A stretch of 9,027 nt of DNA, from contig LJUE01000067.1 in assembly GCA_001303885.1 (NCBI GenBank), positions 1 to 9,027 of the forward strand, given 5' to 3'. A program made the position numbers and the translations under genes. This stretch comes from Planctomycetes bacterium SM23_32. GTDB taxonomy: Bacteria > Planctomycetota > Brocadiia > SM23-32. This document shows positions 1 to 6,533 of the stretch, piece after piece (position 1 is the first letter of the stretch; the number at the start of each line of letters is the position of its first letter). The notes beneath the pieces are model-generated. The model made no database searches and was not told the origin of the DNA. It saw nothing but the letters and a program-made list of their open reading frames with translations.

Positions 1-394
1 CGCCCGCCCCCGCGCCGAAGCGCGCCTCGCCGAGCCCGAAGCAGTTGGCGTCGTTGTTCAGCGCCACCGGCTTCTCCAGTTCCTGCGAGAGCCGGTCCAC
101 CAGGGGGAACCCGTGGAGGGTGGGCAGGTTGCCCGGGCTCAGGATGATGCCCCGGAAGATGTCCAGCGGCGCCGGCGAGCCGACGCCCACGCCGACCGCC
201 TCCGCCACGCTCAGGCCGGCCTCGTCGGCGGCCCCGCGCGCGGCGGACGCGATGTTGTGCAATATCACCTCGGCGTCCTTGCTGGCCTCGGTGGGCAGGC
301 GTGCCTCGCCGAGCACCTCGCCGTCGGGGGCGATAACGCCGGCGTGTATCTTGGTGCCGCCCAGGTCAATGCCGATTGCCGGTCCGTCGCTCAT
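1..394 (-). CDS. ROK-family sugar kinase (glucokinase-like), N-terminal part
   Basis: The first 131 residues of a ROK kinase, cut by the left window edge, so the C-terminal half (including the family's HxCxxGxxGC zinc motif) is not visible. ROK proteins phosphorylate hexoses with ATP in the cytosol or, when fused to a DNA-binding domain, act as sugar-responsive repressors. No such domain precedes this one, so a kinase is the likelier role. The phosphate-binding motif DLGGTK lies at residues 10-15, directly after the start. GVGVGSPAPLD is at 68-78 and LSPGNLPTL at 85-93. The substrate/catalytic segment NNDAN is at 113-117, with Asp115 the expected general base. The ATG overlaps the hpt stop in an ATGA arrangement, and a GGAGG lies about 10 nt upstream inside hpt, which suggests translational coupling. 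Sugar specificity cannot be read from this fragment. Confidence 0.9.
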   Translation of the reverse strand, partial: MSDGPAIGIDLGGTKIHAGVIAPDGEVLGEARLPTEASKDAEVILHNIASAARGAADEAGLSVAEAVGVGVGSPAPLDIFRGIILSPGNLPTLHGFPLVDRLSQELEKPVALNNDANCFGLGEARFGAGAG

Positions 395-969
395 CGCTCC
401 TGTTCCTCCGGTATGGCGTCCTGCCCCAGCGCGGCCACGTAGGGCAGGTGGCGCCAGCGGTTCGCGTGGTCCAGGCCGTAGCCGACCACGAAGACGTCCG
501 GTATGTCCATCCCCACGTACTCGGGTTGCACGTCGGGCTCCCGCGGCACGGCCTTGCGCAGCAGCACGCAGGTGCGCAGGGACGCCGGCCCGCATGCCGC
601 AATCTCCCGCCGCAGCGCCGTCAGTGTGCTCCCGCTGTCCAGCACGCAGTCCAGCAGCAGCACGTGCCGGCCGGACAGCGGCAGGGCGGCCACCTCGTCC
701 AGTATGTGCACGGTCGCTTCGCGGCGGGCGCCGCGGTAGCTGCGGGCGTTAACCAGCTCGATCCGCAGCGGCATGGCGAGCCGACGCACCAGGTCGGCCA
801 GGAACACGAGCGCGCCTTTCATCACCGCCACGATCACGAGCGGCTCGCCGGGGGGATGGTCGCGTTCGACGGCGGCGGCCAGCTCCGCCACGCGCGCGGC
901 GATCTCCGTCTCGCCGACCAGCACCGTCAGTCCGTCGCCTCGCGGTTCGCCCTCGCCGTGGGTTCCCAT
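391..969 (-). CDS. hpt: Hypoxanthine phosphoribosyltransferase
   Basis: Purine salvage enzyme that converts hypoxanthine (often also guanine) and PRPP to IMP/GMP plus pyrophosphate in the cytosol. With the ATG at 969 it has 192 residues, close to the usual 175-190. Family landmarks in order are VAVMKGALVFLADLVRRL (47-64, pyrophosphate-loop region), ARSYRG (75-80, flexible loop), the PRPP loop DCVLDSGST (107-115), and the C-terminal base-binding stretch FVVGYGLDHANRWRHLPY. The general-base Asp of the PRPP loop is kept (Asp111). However, the acidic pair at the start of that loop, normally Glu-Asp or Asp-Asp, reads Asp-Cys (Cys108, codon at 646-648). The start is uncertain: the same frame is open to GTG codons at 993 and 1011, but the extra residues match nothing in the family. 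It overlaps the downstream ROK kinase by 4 nt and lies about 110 nt after the unknown 145-aa gene, probably in the same transcript. Confidence 0.9.
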   Translation of the reverse strand: MGTHGEGEPRGDGLTVLVGETEIAARVAELAAAVERDHPPGEPLVIVAVMKGALVFLADLVRRLAMPLRIELVNARSYRGARREATVHILDEVAALPLSGRHVLLLDCVLDSGSTLTALRREIAACGPASLRTCVLLRKAVPREPDVQPEYVGMDIPDVFVVGYGLDHANRWRHLPYVAALGQDAIPEEQER

Positions 970-1079
970 CCCTGTGGCATGTTCACCGGTCACTGCGGAC
1001 GAGCCTATCACACGCGCGCGCGAGCGCGCAAGGCGGGCTACGGGAAGGGCGCAGAAGGGGAAGGCGCGCGGGCGCCGGC

Positions 1080-1517
1080 CTACATCCAGGCGGCGGCCTC
1101 GCCGGCCTCTTCCATGAAGGGGTTGGCCTCGTAGGTGATCAGGGCCGACCAGCTCTCTTTGCCGTTGCCGGGGATGAACTTCACGTCCAGCACCTTGGCG
1201 CCGTTCAGCTTCGCCAGCTTGCGGTTGACCAGGCTGACCAGCTTGCGCTGGTCCTCGGCCACGACGCTCAGCACGCGGGTGGCGTGCTTGTTGTGGCCCT
1301 GGCTGAAATGGGCAAGCTGCTGGATGATGCCCTGGATCAGGTAGAGGCGGGTGAGGTACTTCTCGCGGATCTCGTGGGTCAGGGGCGAGAAGGAGTGGGG
1401 GTCGAACAGGGCCTCCAGGTCCGACTCGTTCTCGATCAGCTCCACGAACATCTCCCGTCGCAGCCGACTCTGTATCCTGGCCAGCTTCCTGGCCAGCTCG
1501 CCGGCGTTCCTGTTCAT
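1080..1517 (-). CDS. Uncharacterised 145-aa protein under a consensus promoter
   Basis: Function not recognised. The ATG at 1517 has an AGG-type ribosome site about 8 nt upstream and a 39-nt leader from a strong promoter. The N-terminal two thirds (residues 1-105) look helical, rich in Leu, Arg, Glu and Gln, with no signal peptide or membrane segment, so the protein is probably cytosolic. The C-terminal segment at residues 109-130 (VLDVKF, a short Gly/Asn turn, then SALITYE) reads as two beta strands. It loosely resembles the short strand pair in Cse60-like/DUF2758 small proteins, whose ends run like VIDIKY...SALIIYE. That likeness is from memory and is weak. The protein ends in a short Glu/Ala tail. 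The gene precedes hpt on the same strand with 110 nt between the coding regions. Codon use matches its neighbours. It is very probably a real gene, with unknown role. Confidence 0.8.
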   Translation of the reverse strand: MNRNAGELARKLARIQSRLRREMFVELIENESDLEALFDPHSFSPLTHEIREKYLTRLYLIQGIIQQLAHFSQGHNKHATRVLSVVAEDQRKLVSLVNRKLAKLNGAKVLDVKFIPGNGKESWSALITYEANPFMEEAGEAAAWM

Positions 1518-1562
1518 CGTGATACCTGCCTGGTGGGACGGGCTCGGAAGCTCGATAACGCC

Positions 1563-1591
1563 ATTATAGGCCCTCGCTCACTGCATGTCAA
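1563..1591 (-). promoter_or_regulatory. Perfect-consensus sigma70 promoter for the 145-aa gene
   Basis: On the minus strand, TTGACA (1586-1591) and TATAAT (1563-1568) are separated by exactly 17 nt, so both hexamers are 6/6 consensus with the optimal spacer. Initiation is expected near 1556, giving a leader of about 39 nt to the ATG at 1517. It is by far the strongest predicted promoter in the window and should also feed hpt and the ROK kinase if no terminator intervenes. Confidence 0.88.
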
Positions 1592-1592
1592 C

Positions 1593-1611
1593 AAAGCGGC
1601 GTTGCGCCGCC
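1593..1611 (-). terminator. Short GC-rich hairpin after the deacetylase gene
   Basis: Read on the minus strand, directly after the deacetylase stop at 1613, GCGGCG-CAA-CGCCGC forms a perfect 6-bp stem with a 3-nt loop, followed by TTTGTT. The weak T tract runs into the TTGACA box of the next promoter. It is a plausible but minimal intrinsic terminator that insulates the 145-aa gene from upstream transcription. Confidence 0.5.
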
Positions 1612-1612
1612 T

Positions 1613-2527
1613 TCACGCTCGCGGCGCCGCGCTGGCCGACCCGCCGGCACAGGGAACCGCGCGTTCCAGGTAGGCGCCCGCCGTCGTGAACGCCACGCCC
1701 TCCGTCTGCGTCAGCCGCCCGAGCAGCTCCGCCAGCAGGGCCGGGGGCGCCGCCGGTCCCTCCGACGGGAGCGGCCGTCCTTCGGCGGACACGATCAGGT
1801 GCCAGGGGTGCAGCCCGACCTGCATCAGGCCGCCCGGATGCGGCGCGCGGAGCGAGCGGACCAGCGCCGTGTAGTCGCCGACCGCGCGGTTGCCCTCGAA
1901 GAGCTGCCACAGGTAGCCTGAGATGGGGCGGCCGGCGCCGTCCCGCCCGCGACAGAGGGCCAGCTCGTAGAGACCCCCGCCTGGCGCGGTGCCGGGGTCC
2001 CTCAGCGGGTAGGGGCGCAGGCCCCAATCTGCGGAAGGCTCGCGCGTCAGGCTGGCGTCGTAGCGGTAACGCAGGGAGCACAGGGCCTCTACCAGCACCG
2101 GCGTCAGCCGGCAGTAGGGGGCCCGGAAGGCACGGGGCGGCGAGCCGAACGCGTCCTCGATGACGGCGCCAGCGCGTTGGAGGATGCCGGCCGGCGCCTC
2201 TTCGGCCCCGCTGGCCGCGAAGTCCTCGTGCCGGTAGCCGTGGCAGCCGTGCTCGAAGCGCTCTGCCGCGGCCAGGCGTTCGAAGAGTTCCGGTTGGCGC
2301 GCACGCAGCTCCTCCAGCGTGCGGGCCTCATGGAAGAAGGTAGCCGGCAGGCCGGCTTCGTCGAGCATGTCGAGCAGCAGCGCCAGCCCTTCGAAGCAGG
2401 CTTCCAGGCGCACCCCTTCGTCCATCCCGGCGCTCGCCGTCTCGAGGCGTCCCGGCACGGCACGGTTCGCGTCCGGGTCCACGTCAACGGTCAGCGCCAG
2501 GAACAGGTGGTCGTCGGCGTTCGGCAT
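1613..2527 (-). CDS. NodB-type polysaccharide deacetylase family protein
   Basis: A 304-residue member of the carbohydrate esterase 4 / NodB fold, metal-dependent enzymes that remove N- or O-acetyl groups from sugars or related amides. Visible motifs: LTVDVDPD at 12-19 (motif 1, catalytic base and metal aspartates D15/D17); HGCHGYRHED at 93-102 (motif 2, metal ligands H96 and H100); AFRAPYCRLTP at 133-143 (motif 3, R135 and P137); YDASL at 156-160; and GLHPWHL at 238-244 (late histidine motif). The catalytic set looks complete. The last 15 residues or so are low-complexity Ala/Ser/Pro. There is no signal peptide or membrane helix, so it is likely cytosolic and may act on a soluble precursor rather than on peptidoglycan. 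The ATG at 2527 has AAGGGG about 6-7 nt upstream. The gene is divergent from topA, with its own promoter and hairpin end, so it is probably monocistronic. The exact substrate cannot be inferred. Confidence 0.88.
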   Translation of the reverse strand: MPNADDHLFLALTVDVDPDANRAVPGRLETASAGMDEGVRLEACFEGLALLLDMLDEAGLPATFFHEARTLEELRARQPELFERLAAAERFEHGCHGYRHEDFAASGAEEAPAGILQRAGAVIEDAFGSPPRAFRAPYCRLTPVLVEALCSLRYRYDASLTREPSADWGLRPYPLRDPGTAPGGGLYELALCRGRDGAGRPISGYLWQLFEGNRAVGDYTALVRSLRAPHPGGLMQVGLHPWHLIVSAEGRPLPSEGPAAPPALLAELLGRLTQTEGVAFTTAGAYLERAVPCAGGSASAAPRA

Positions 2528-2571
2528 GGGCGGCCCCTTGCCCCGGCGGGGGCGGCCAACGGACGCCTGCC

Positions 2572-2600
2572 AGTCTACGCGTCCGCTCCTGCGGGGTCAA
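2572..2600 (-). promoter_or_regulatory. Sigma70-type promoter for the deacetylase
   Basis: On the minus strand, TTGACC (2595-2600, 5/6) and TAGACT (2572-2577, 4/6) have a 17-nt spacer. Predicted initiation near 2565 gives a leader of about 38 nt to the ATG at 2527. Its -35 box lies 29 nt from the -35 box of the divergent topA promoter. Confidence 0.6.
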
Positions 2601-2629
2601 ACAGAGCTGCACTGCCGCCCCCGGCCGAT

Positions 2630-2659
2630 TTGACAATGCGTTGGGGCTGGCCCTACAAT
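2630..2659 (+). promoter_or_regulatory. Sigma70-type promoter for topA
   Basis: TTGACA (2630-2635, 6/6) and TACAAT (2654-2659, 5/6) are separated by 18 nt. Initiation is expected near 2666, giving a leader of about 34 nt to the ATG at 2700. The spacer and discriminator region are GC-rich. Confidence 0.8.
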
Positions 2660-2688
2660 CCGTCGCTTCGAGGCCCGCCAGCTTTCCC

Positions 2689-2694
2689 GGAAGG
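2689..2694 (+). promoter_or_regulatory. topA ribosome binding site
   Basis: GGAAGG ends 5 nt before the ATG at 2700. This favours that ATG over the in-frame GTG at 2694, which overlaps the site itself. Confidence 0.7.
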
Positions 2695-2699
2695 TGCTC

Positions 2700-5267
2700 A
2701 TGGCCGACAAGGTGGTCATAGTCGAGTCCAAGGCCAAGGCCAGGACCATATCCCGCTACCTGGGCAAAGGATATGACGTGCGGGCCTGCCGGGGACACGT
2801 GCGCGACCTGCCCGAGGACGAGTTCGGCGTGGACGTGGAGCAGGGGTTCGTGCCGACTTACCAGACCATGCCGGGCAGCCGGCGCGTGGTGGGCCAGCTT
2901 CGCAAGGCCGCCGCCAAGGCCGACGAGGTCTACCTCGCCCCCGACCCCGACCGGGAGGGTGAGGCCATCGCCTGGCACCTCCAGCACGTGCTGGAGCTGC
3001 CCGAGGAGGAGGCGCGTCGCGTGACCTTCAACGAGATCACGCGCAGCGCCGTGCGCGAGGCCTTCCAGAACCCGCGGGGCATAGACCTGAACCTGGTCAA
3101 CGCCCAGCAGGCTCGCCGCATACTGGACCGCATCGTCGGCTACGAGCTGAGCCCGCTGATCAGCCGCAAGGTCGTGCGGGGCCTCAGCGCCGGGCGGGTA
3201 CAGAGCGTGGCGCTGCGCCTGATCGTCGAGCGCGAGCGCGAACGCGACGCCTTCCAGTCCGAGGAGTACTGGGAGATCCGCGCCGTCCTCTCGCGGGCGG
3301 GCGAGAAGGACACCTTCGAGGCCGAGCTGAAGAGGCTGGACGGCGAGGACGTCGAGATACGCGACGAGAAGCGCGCCGGCGAACTGGTGGAGGCGCTGCG
3401 TGACGAAGCCTACCGCGTGGCCGGCGTCCAGGAGCGGACGAGCCACTCGAAGGCGGCCCCTCCCTTCATCACCAGCACCATGCAGCAGGCGGCCAACAGC
3501 CGCCTGCGGTTCACCGCTGCCCAGACGATGCGGCTGGCTCAGCAGCTCTACGAGGGAGTGGACATCGGGGCGGAGACGGTCGGCCTGATCACCTACATGC
3601 GCACCGATTCCCCCCGCGTGGCCCGGCAGGCCCAGGAGGCGTGCCGGCGCCTGGTCGAGCAGGAGTGCGGCGCCGACTACGTGCCGAAGAAGCCGAACGT
3701 GTTCCGCAGCCCCAAAGGCGCGCAGGCCGCCCACGAGGCCATCCGGCCCAGCGACCCGTTCCGGCGGCCCGACGACGTGAAGCGCTACCTCTCGGAGCGG
3801 CAGTTCAAGCTCTACGACCTGATCTGGCGCCGCTTCGTGGCCAGCCAGATGGCCCCGGCCCGCTACCACGTGACGGACGTGACGGTGCAGGCCGGCCCCG
3901 CCGAGTTCCGCGCGCGCGGCCGGCGGATGCTCTTCGACGGTCACACGCGCGTGATGGGCGGCGGCGACGAGACGAAGGACCAGCAACTTCCCGCCCTCAC
4001 CGAGGGCGACGAGCTGGAGCTGCACGAGCTTGTGCCCTCCCAGCACTTCACCCAGCCCCCGCCCCGCTACACCGAGGCGACGCTGGTGAGGGAGCTGGAG
4101 AAGCAGGGCATCGGCCGGCCCAGCACCTACGCGCCCACCATCCAGACGCTGCTGCGCCGCAACTACGTGCGCCGCGTGCGCCGGGCCTTCCAGCCGACCG
4201 ACCTCGGCATCGTGGTCACCGAGCTGCTGGTGGAGCACTTCCCCCGGGAGATGGACGTCTCCTTCACCAGCAGGATGGAGGGCGAGCTGGACGAGATCGA
4301 GGAGGGCAAGCGGGACTGGCGCGCCACGCTGGCCGTGTTCTACGACCAGTTCAGCGCGGACCTGGCCGAGGCACGCGAGAAGATGGAGGCCGTCTCGGGC
4401 ACCGAGCCCGGGGAGCCGGTCGAGTGCGAGCAGTGCGGGCGGCCGATGGTGGTGAAGTTTAGCCGCGGGGGCGACAAGTTCCTCGGATGCTCGGGCTTCC
4501 CCGAGTGCACCTACACCAAGAGCCTGCCCAAGCCGGGCGCCGACGAGGCGGTCGAGACGGAGCACAAGTGCGACAAGTGCGGGGCGCCCATGCTGCGGCG
4601 CGTCGGCCGAAGGGGCAGGGAGTACCTGGCCTGCTCCGCCTTCCCCGGCTGTCGCAACATCATGGGCCTGGACCGCGAGGGCAACCCGGTGAAGCTTGAG
4701 CCGCGCCGGAACACCGGCTTCGGCTGCCCACGCTGTGGGGGCAGGATGCACGTGGCGCAGGACGGCGCCGCCGAGGAGCTGACCTGCGCCCGCTGCCGCA
4801 ACCGCCTGCCCATGCTCACCGTCCAGGAGGCGCTGGAGAGGACCGAGATGCCGCAGGACGGGTCGCTCGGCGCCTGCGAGAAGTGCGGCGGCCAGATGAC
4901 GCTCAAGCGGAGCCGCAAAGGCCTGTTCCTGGGGTGCAGCAGCTACCCCGACTGCAAGAACACGGCGTCTCTGCCGAAGGACGCCCTGCCCGACCCCCAG
5001 CCGACCCGCGAGAAGTGCGAGAAGTGCGGCCGGCCGCTCGTGGTGCGATGGGGGCAGTACGGCAGGTTCCTGGCCTGCAGCGGCTTCCCGGGCTGCCGGA
5101 ACGTGTGGCGGCTCTCCGGCCGGCCCAAGGCCTGCCCCCGGGATGGCTGCACCGGCAAGCTCATCAAGAAGGTGGGCGAGGACGGCGTGGCCTACAAGGG
5201 ATGCACCCGCTACCCCGAGTGCGACTACACCGAGCCGGTCAAGGCAAAGTCGAAGAAGGGCCAGTGA
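2700..5267 (+). CDS. topA: DNA topoisomerase I (type IA)
   Basis: Relaxes negatively supercoiled DNA by cutting one strand through a 5'-phosphotyrosine link. From the ATG at 2700 it has 855 residues, comparable to E. coli TopA (865). The Toprim domain starts at the N-terminus: VVIVESKAKARTI with catalytic Glu9, then APDPDREGEAIAWHL with Mg-binding Asp82, Asp84 and Glu86. The active-site tyrosine is Tyr299 in GLITYMRTDSPRVA, and the conserved GIGRPSTYAPTI follows in the gate region. The core ends near residue 570. The rest is six zinc-ribbon-like modules with Cys at 576/579/597/603, 624/627/645/651, 676/679/696/699, 726/729/746/752, 773/776/793/799 and 812/817/835/841, and then a Lys-rich tail. 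E. coli has three such Cys4 modules. The usual VESPAKA reads VESKAKA here (Pro11 to Lys). It has its own promoter and converges on acyP, with 13 nt between the stops. Confidence 0.98.
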   Translation: MADKVVIVESKAKARTISRYLGKGYDVRACRGHVRDLPEDEFGVDVEQGFVPTYQTMPGSRRVVGQLRKAAAKADEVYLAPDPDREGEAIAWHLQHVLELPEEEARRVTFNEITRSAVREAFQNPRGIDLNLVNAQQARRILDRIVGYELSPLISRKVVRGLSAGRVQSVALRLIVERERERDAFQSEEYWEIRAVLSRAGEKDTFEAELKRLDGEDVEIRDEKRAGELVEALRDEAYRVAGVQERTSHSKAAPPFITSTMQQAANSRLRFTAAQTMRLAQQLYEGVDIGAETVGLITYMRTDSPRVARQAQEACRRLVEQECGADYVPKKPNVFRSPKGAQAAHEAIRPSDPFRRPDDVKRYLSERQFKLYDLIWRRFVASQMAPARYHVTDVTVQAGPAEFRARGRRMLFDGHTRVMGGGDETKDQQLPALTEGDELELHELVPSQHFTQPPPRYTEATLVRELEKQGIGRPSTYAPTIQTLLRRNYVRRVRRAFQPTDLGIVVTELLVEHFPREMDVSFTSRMEGELDEIEEGKRDWRATLAVFYDQFSADLAEAREKMEAVSGTEPGEPVECEQCGRPMVVKFSRGGDKFLGCSGFPECTYTKSLPKPGADEAVETEHKCDKCGAPMLRRVGRRGREYLACSAFPGCRNIMGLDREGNPVKLEPRRNTGFGCPRCGGRMHVAQDGAAEELTCARCRNRLPMLTVQEALERTEMPQDGSLGACEKCGGQMTLKRSRKGLFLGCSSYPDCKNTASLPKDALPDPQPTREKCEKCGRPLVVRWGQYGRFLACSGFPGCRNVWRLSGRPKACPRDGCTGKLIKKVGEDGVAYKGCTRYPECDYTEPVKAKSKKGQ

Positions 5268-5280
5268 CGCGCCGCCCCGG

Positions 5281-5571
5281 TCAGTAAGCGACCCGGAAGT
5301 CGTCGAGCTCTCCGGTCGGCTCCTGCCACTCGACCTCCACGCGCTCAACATCGGCCAGGCGCGGGCCCCGGTGGCACCATGCGACCATGCGCCGGACCTC
5401 ACGGCGCGGACCTTCGAAGACGGCCTCCAGCCTGCCGTCGCTCCGGTTCCTCACCCAGCCGGCCAGCCCCAGGCTGCGGGCCTGCTCCCGCGCCGTGGAG
5501 CGGAACCAGACCCCTTGCACGCGGCCGCTGACCAGCACGTGCGCCCTGGCCGTCTCTTGCCCCTCGGACAC
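5281..5571 (-). CDS. acyP: Acylphosphatase
   Basis: Small cytosolic enzyme that hydrolyses the carboxyl-phosphate bond of acyl phosphates. From the GTG at 5571 it has 96 residues, the normal family size. The signature VSGRVQGVWFR is at 14-24 with the catalytic phosphate-binding arginine Arg24. LGLAGWVRN at 34-42 carries the catalytic Asn42, followed by DGRLEAVFEG. The usual Gly of VQGVGFR is Trp here (Trp22). The GTG has GGGGAAG about 10 nt upstream. The reading frame stays open to a TTG at 5709, but that would add 46 residues foreign to the family, so the shorter form is preferred. It converges with topA and is divergent from the methyltransferase gene. A single-domain protein like this is usually a stand-alone housekeeping enzyme rather than part of HypF. 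Confidence 0.92.
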   Translation of the reverse strand: MSEGQETARAHVLVSGRVQGVWFRSTAREQARSLGLAGWVRNRSDGRLEAVFEGPRREVRRMVAWCHRGPRLADVERVEVEWQEPTGELDDFRVAY

Positions 5572-5644
5572 GCTCGGCTGGCTTCCCCGACGCTGGAGTT
5601 GGCGGTCGGCGGCGGGCCGTCCTTTACGCGCCGCCGCGCTTGGC

Positions 5645-5672
5645 TTAACATTGCCCTGGTGGTCAGTGTAGT
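5645..5672 (+). promoter_or_regulatory. Possible promoter for the methyltransferase gene
   Basis: TTAACA (5645-5650, 5/6) and TGTAGT (5667-5672, 4/6) have a 16-nt spacer. Initiation near 5679 would give a leader of about 50 nt to the ATG at 5730. The -10 box is weak, so support is moderate. Confidence 0.42.
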
Positions 5673-5693
5673 CCCTCGGGATCGCACGCGCAA
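5665..5693 (-). promoter_or_regulatory. Possible promoter for acyP, overlapping the divergent one
   Basis: On the minus strand, TTGCGC (5688-5693, 3/6) and TACACT (5665-5670, 4/6) have a 17-nt spacer. Initiation near 5658 would give an 87-nt leader. The -10 box overlaps the opposite-strand -10 box. Support is weak. Confidence 0.27.
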
Positions 5694-5729
5694 CGCCAGC
5701 GGCTGGCAAGGGGCGGGAGGGGCCACGAC

Positions 5730-6482
5730 ATGCCAGAGGACGTCAGCCCGGGCCGGATCAACGACTTCGACTCCGTCGCCGACGTCTACGACGAGCTGGT
5801 GAGCTGGGCGCCGTACGAGCGCTGGGTGCAGGAGCTGCAGGAGCGGCTGCGGCGCTGGGGGCTGAGGCGCGGCGACCGGATACTGGACGCTGCCTGCGGC
5901 ACGGGCCTGTCCACGCTGCCATGGGCCAAGGCGGGCTATCGCGTCGTGGGCGTGGACGAGTCGCTGCCCATGCTGGAGCGTGCCCGCCAGAAGGCGCGCG
6001 AGGCGGGGCTGGAGGTCGAGTTCGCCCCGCAGGACCTGCTCAGCCTCGACCTGGGGCGCGAGTTCGACGCGGCCATCTGCATGCACAGCGGGCTGGACTA
6101 CCTCCAGGACGATGACGGGCTGGAGCGGGCGTTCCGCTCGCTGCGCGGCTGCCTGCGGCGTGGCGGCCTGCTGGCTTTCGACAAGTGCCTCGACGAACCG
6201 TCGTTCTACCAGGACGACTACGACGACGCGCGGCGGCTCTCGTGCGGGAGCGCGCAGTTCCAGTACCGGTGGGACAGGAGCCGCCGGCTCTTGGAGCAGC
6301 GCTGTACGGTGCTCCGCAAGCGGGGGCGTTCGCCGCGCCGGACGGACGTGGTCTATCGCCTGAAGGCGGTGCCGCCGGACGAGCTGATCGCAATGGTCCT
6401 GAAGGCGGGCTTCGCGCTGCTGGAGGCGCCCCGCCCCTTCACCATACCGGACCCGGGGATGGGGATATTCCGGGCCATCTGA
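5730..6482 (+). CDS. Class I SAM-dependent methyltransferase
   Basis: A 250-residue Rossmann-fold methyltransferase that transfers a methyl group from S-adenosylmethionine. Residues 12-32 carry the FDSVADVYDELVSW type of opening common in UbiE/Methyltransf_25-like proteins. Motif I, ILDAACGTGLS, is at 51-61. The acidic residue that binds the SAM ribose is Asp76 in VVGVDES. The motif II/III region reads FDAAICMHSGLDYL, followed by a helix and LRRGGLLAFD. The C-terminal third contains a beta-sheet-like lid with YRLKAVPPDEL and GFALLEA, as in small-molecule methyltransferases. Nothing identifies the acceptor. The ATG has GGGAGGGG about 8 nt upstream. It has no signal peptide. It is divergent from acyP and convergent with the aminotransferase, so it is probably a single-gene unit. 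Confidence 0.88.
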   Translation: MPEDVSPGRINDFDSVADVYDELVSWAPYERWVQELQERLRRWGLRRGDRILDAACGTGLSTLPWAKAGYRVVGVDESLPMLERARQKAREAGLEVEFAPQDLLSLDLGREFDAAICMHSGLDYLQDDDGLERAFRSLRGCLRRGGLLAFDKCLDEPSFYQDDYDDARRLSCGSAQFQYRWDRSRRLLEQRCTVLRKRGRSPRRTDVVYRLKAVPPDELIAMVLKAGFALLEAPRPFTIPDPGMGIFRAI

Positions 6483-6495
6483 GTCCCGGCTCCAC

Positions 6496-6519
6496 GGTCC
6501 GAAGCCCGAGCTCCGGACC
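6496..6519. terminator. Inverted repeat between convergent genes
   Basis: GGTCCG (6496-6501) and CGGACC (6514-6519) are perfect inverted copies separated by 12 nt, inside the 51-nt gap between the convergent methyltransferase and aminotransferase stops. The position suits a bidirectional transcription end, but no T tract follows on either strand, so the call is tentative. Confidence 0.3.
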
Positions 6520-6533
6520 TCCCGGACGGTGGG

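Noticed and set aside
1009..1029. Alternating CA/CG tract upstream of hpt, a possible Z-DNA or regulatory repeat.
   Set aside because: Only about 14 strictly alternating bases in a GC-rich background, and not a tandem repeat of any length. Could be chance.
1012..1079. A separate promoter for hpt in the gap after the 145-aa gene.
   Set aside because: The best hexamer pair (TTGCGC and GATAGG) matches consensus poorly, and the gap is otherwise GC-rich without a convincing element.
376..1134. Plus-strand open frame of 252 codons across hpt.
   Set aside because: Its composition is an antisense reflection of hpt, which has clear family motifs on the other strand.
2484..5402. A 972-codon open frame on the minus strand opposite topA.
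   Set aside because: It mirrors the high-GC codon bias of topA, contains long low-complexity Ala/Leu/Gly/His runs and no recognisable motifs, while the plus strand encodes a complete TopA. It is an antisense shadow.
5281..5709. Longer acylphosphatase form starting at 5709.
   Set aside because: The start would be TTG and the added 46 residues are Arg/Ala/Pro-rich intergenic translation. The GTG at 5571 gives the normal family length.
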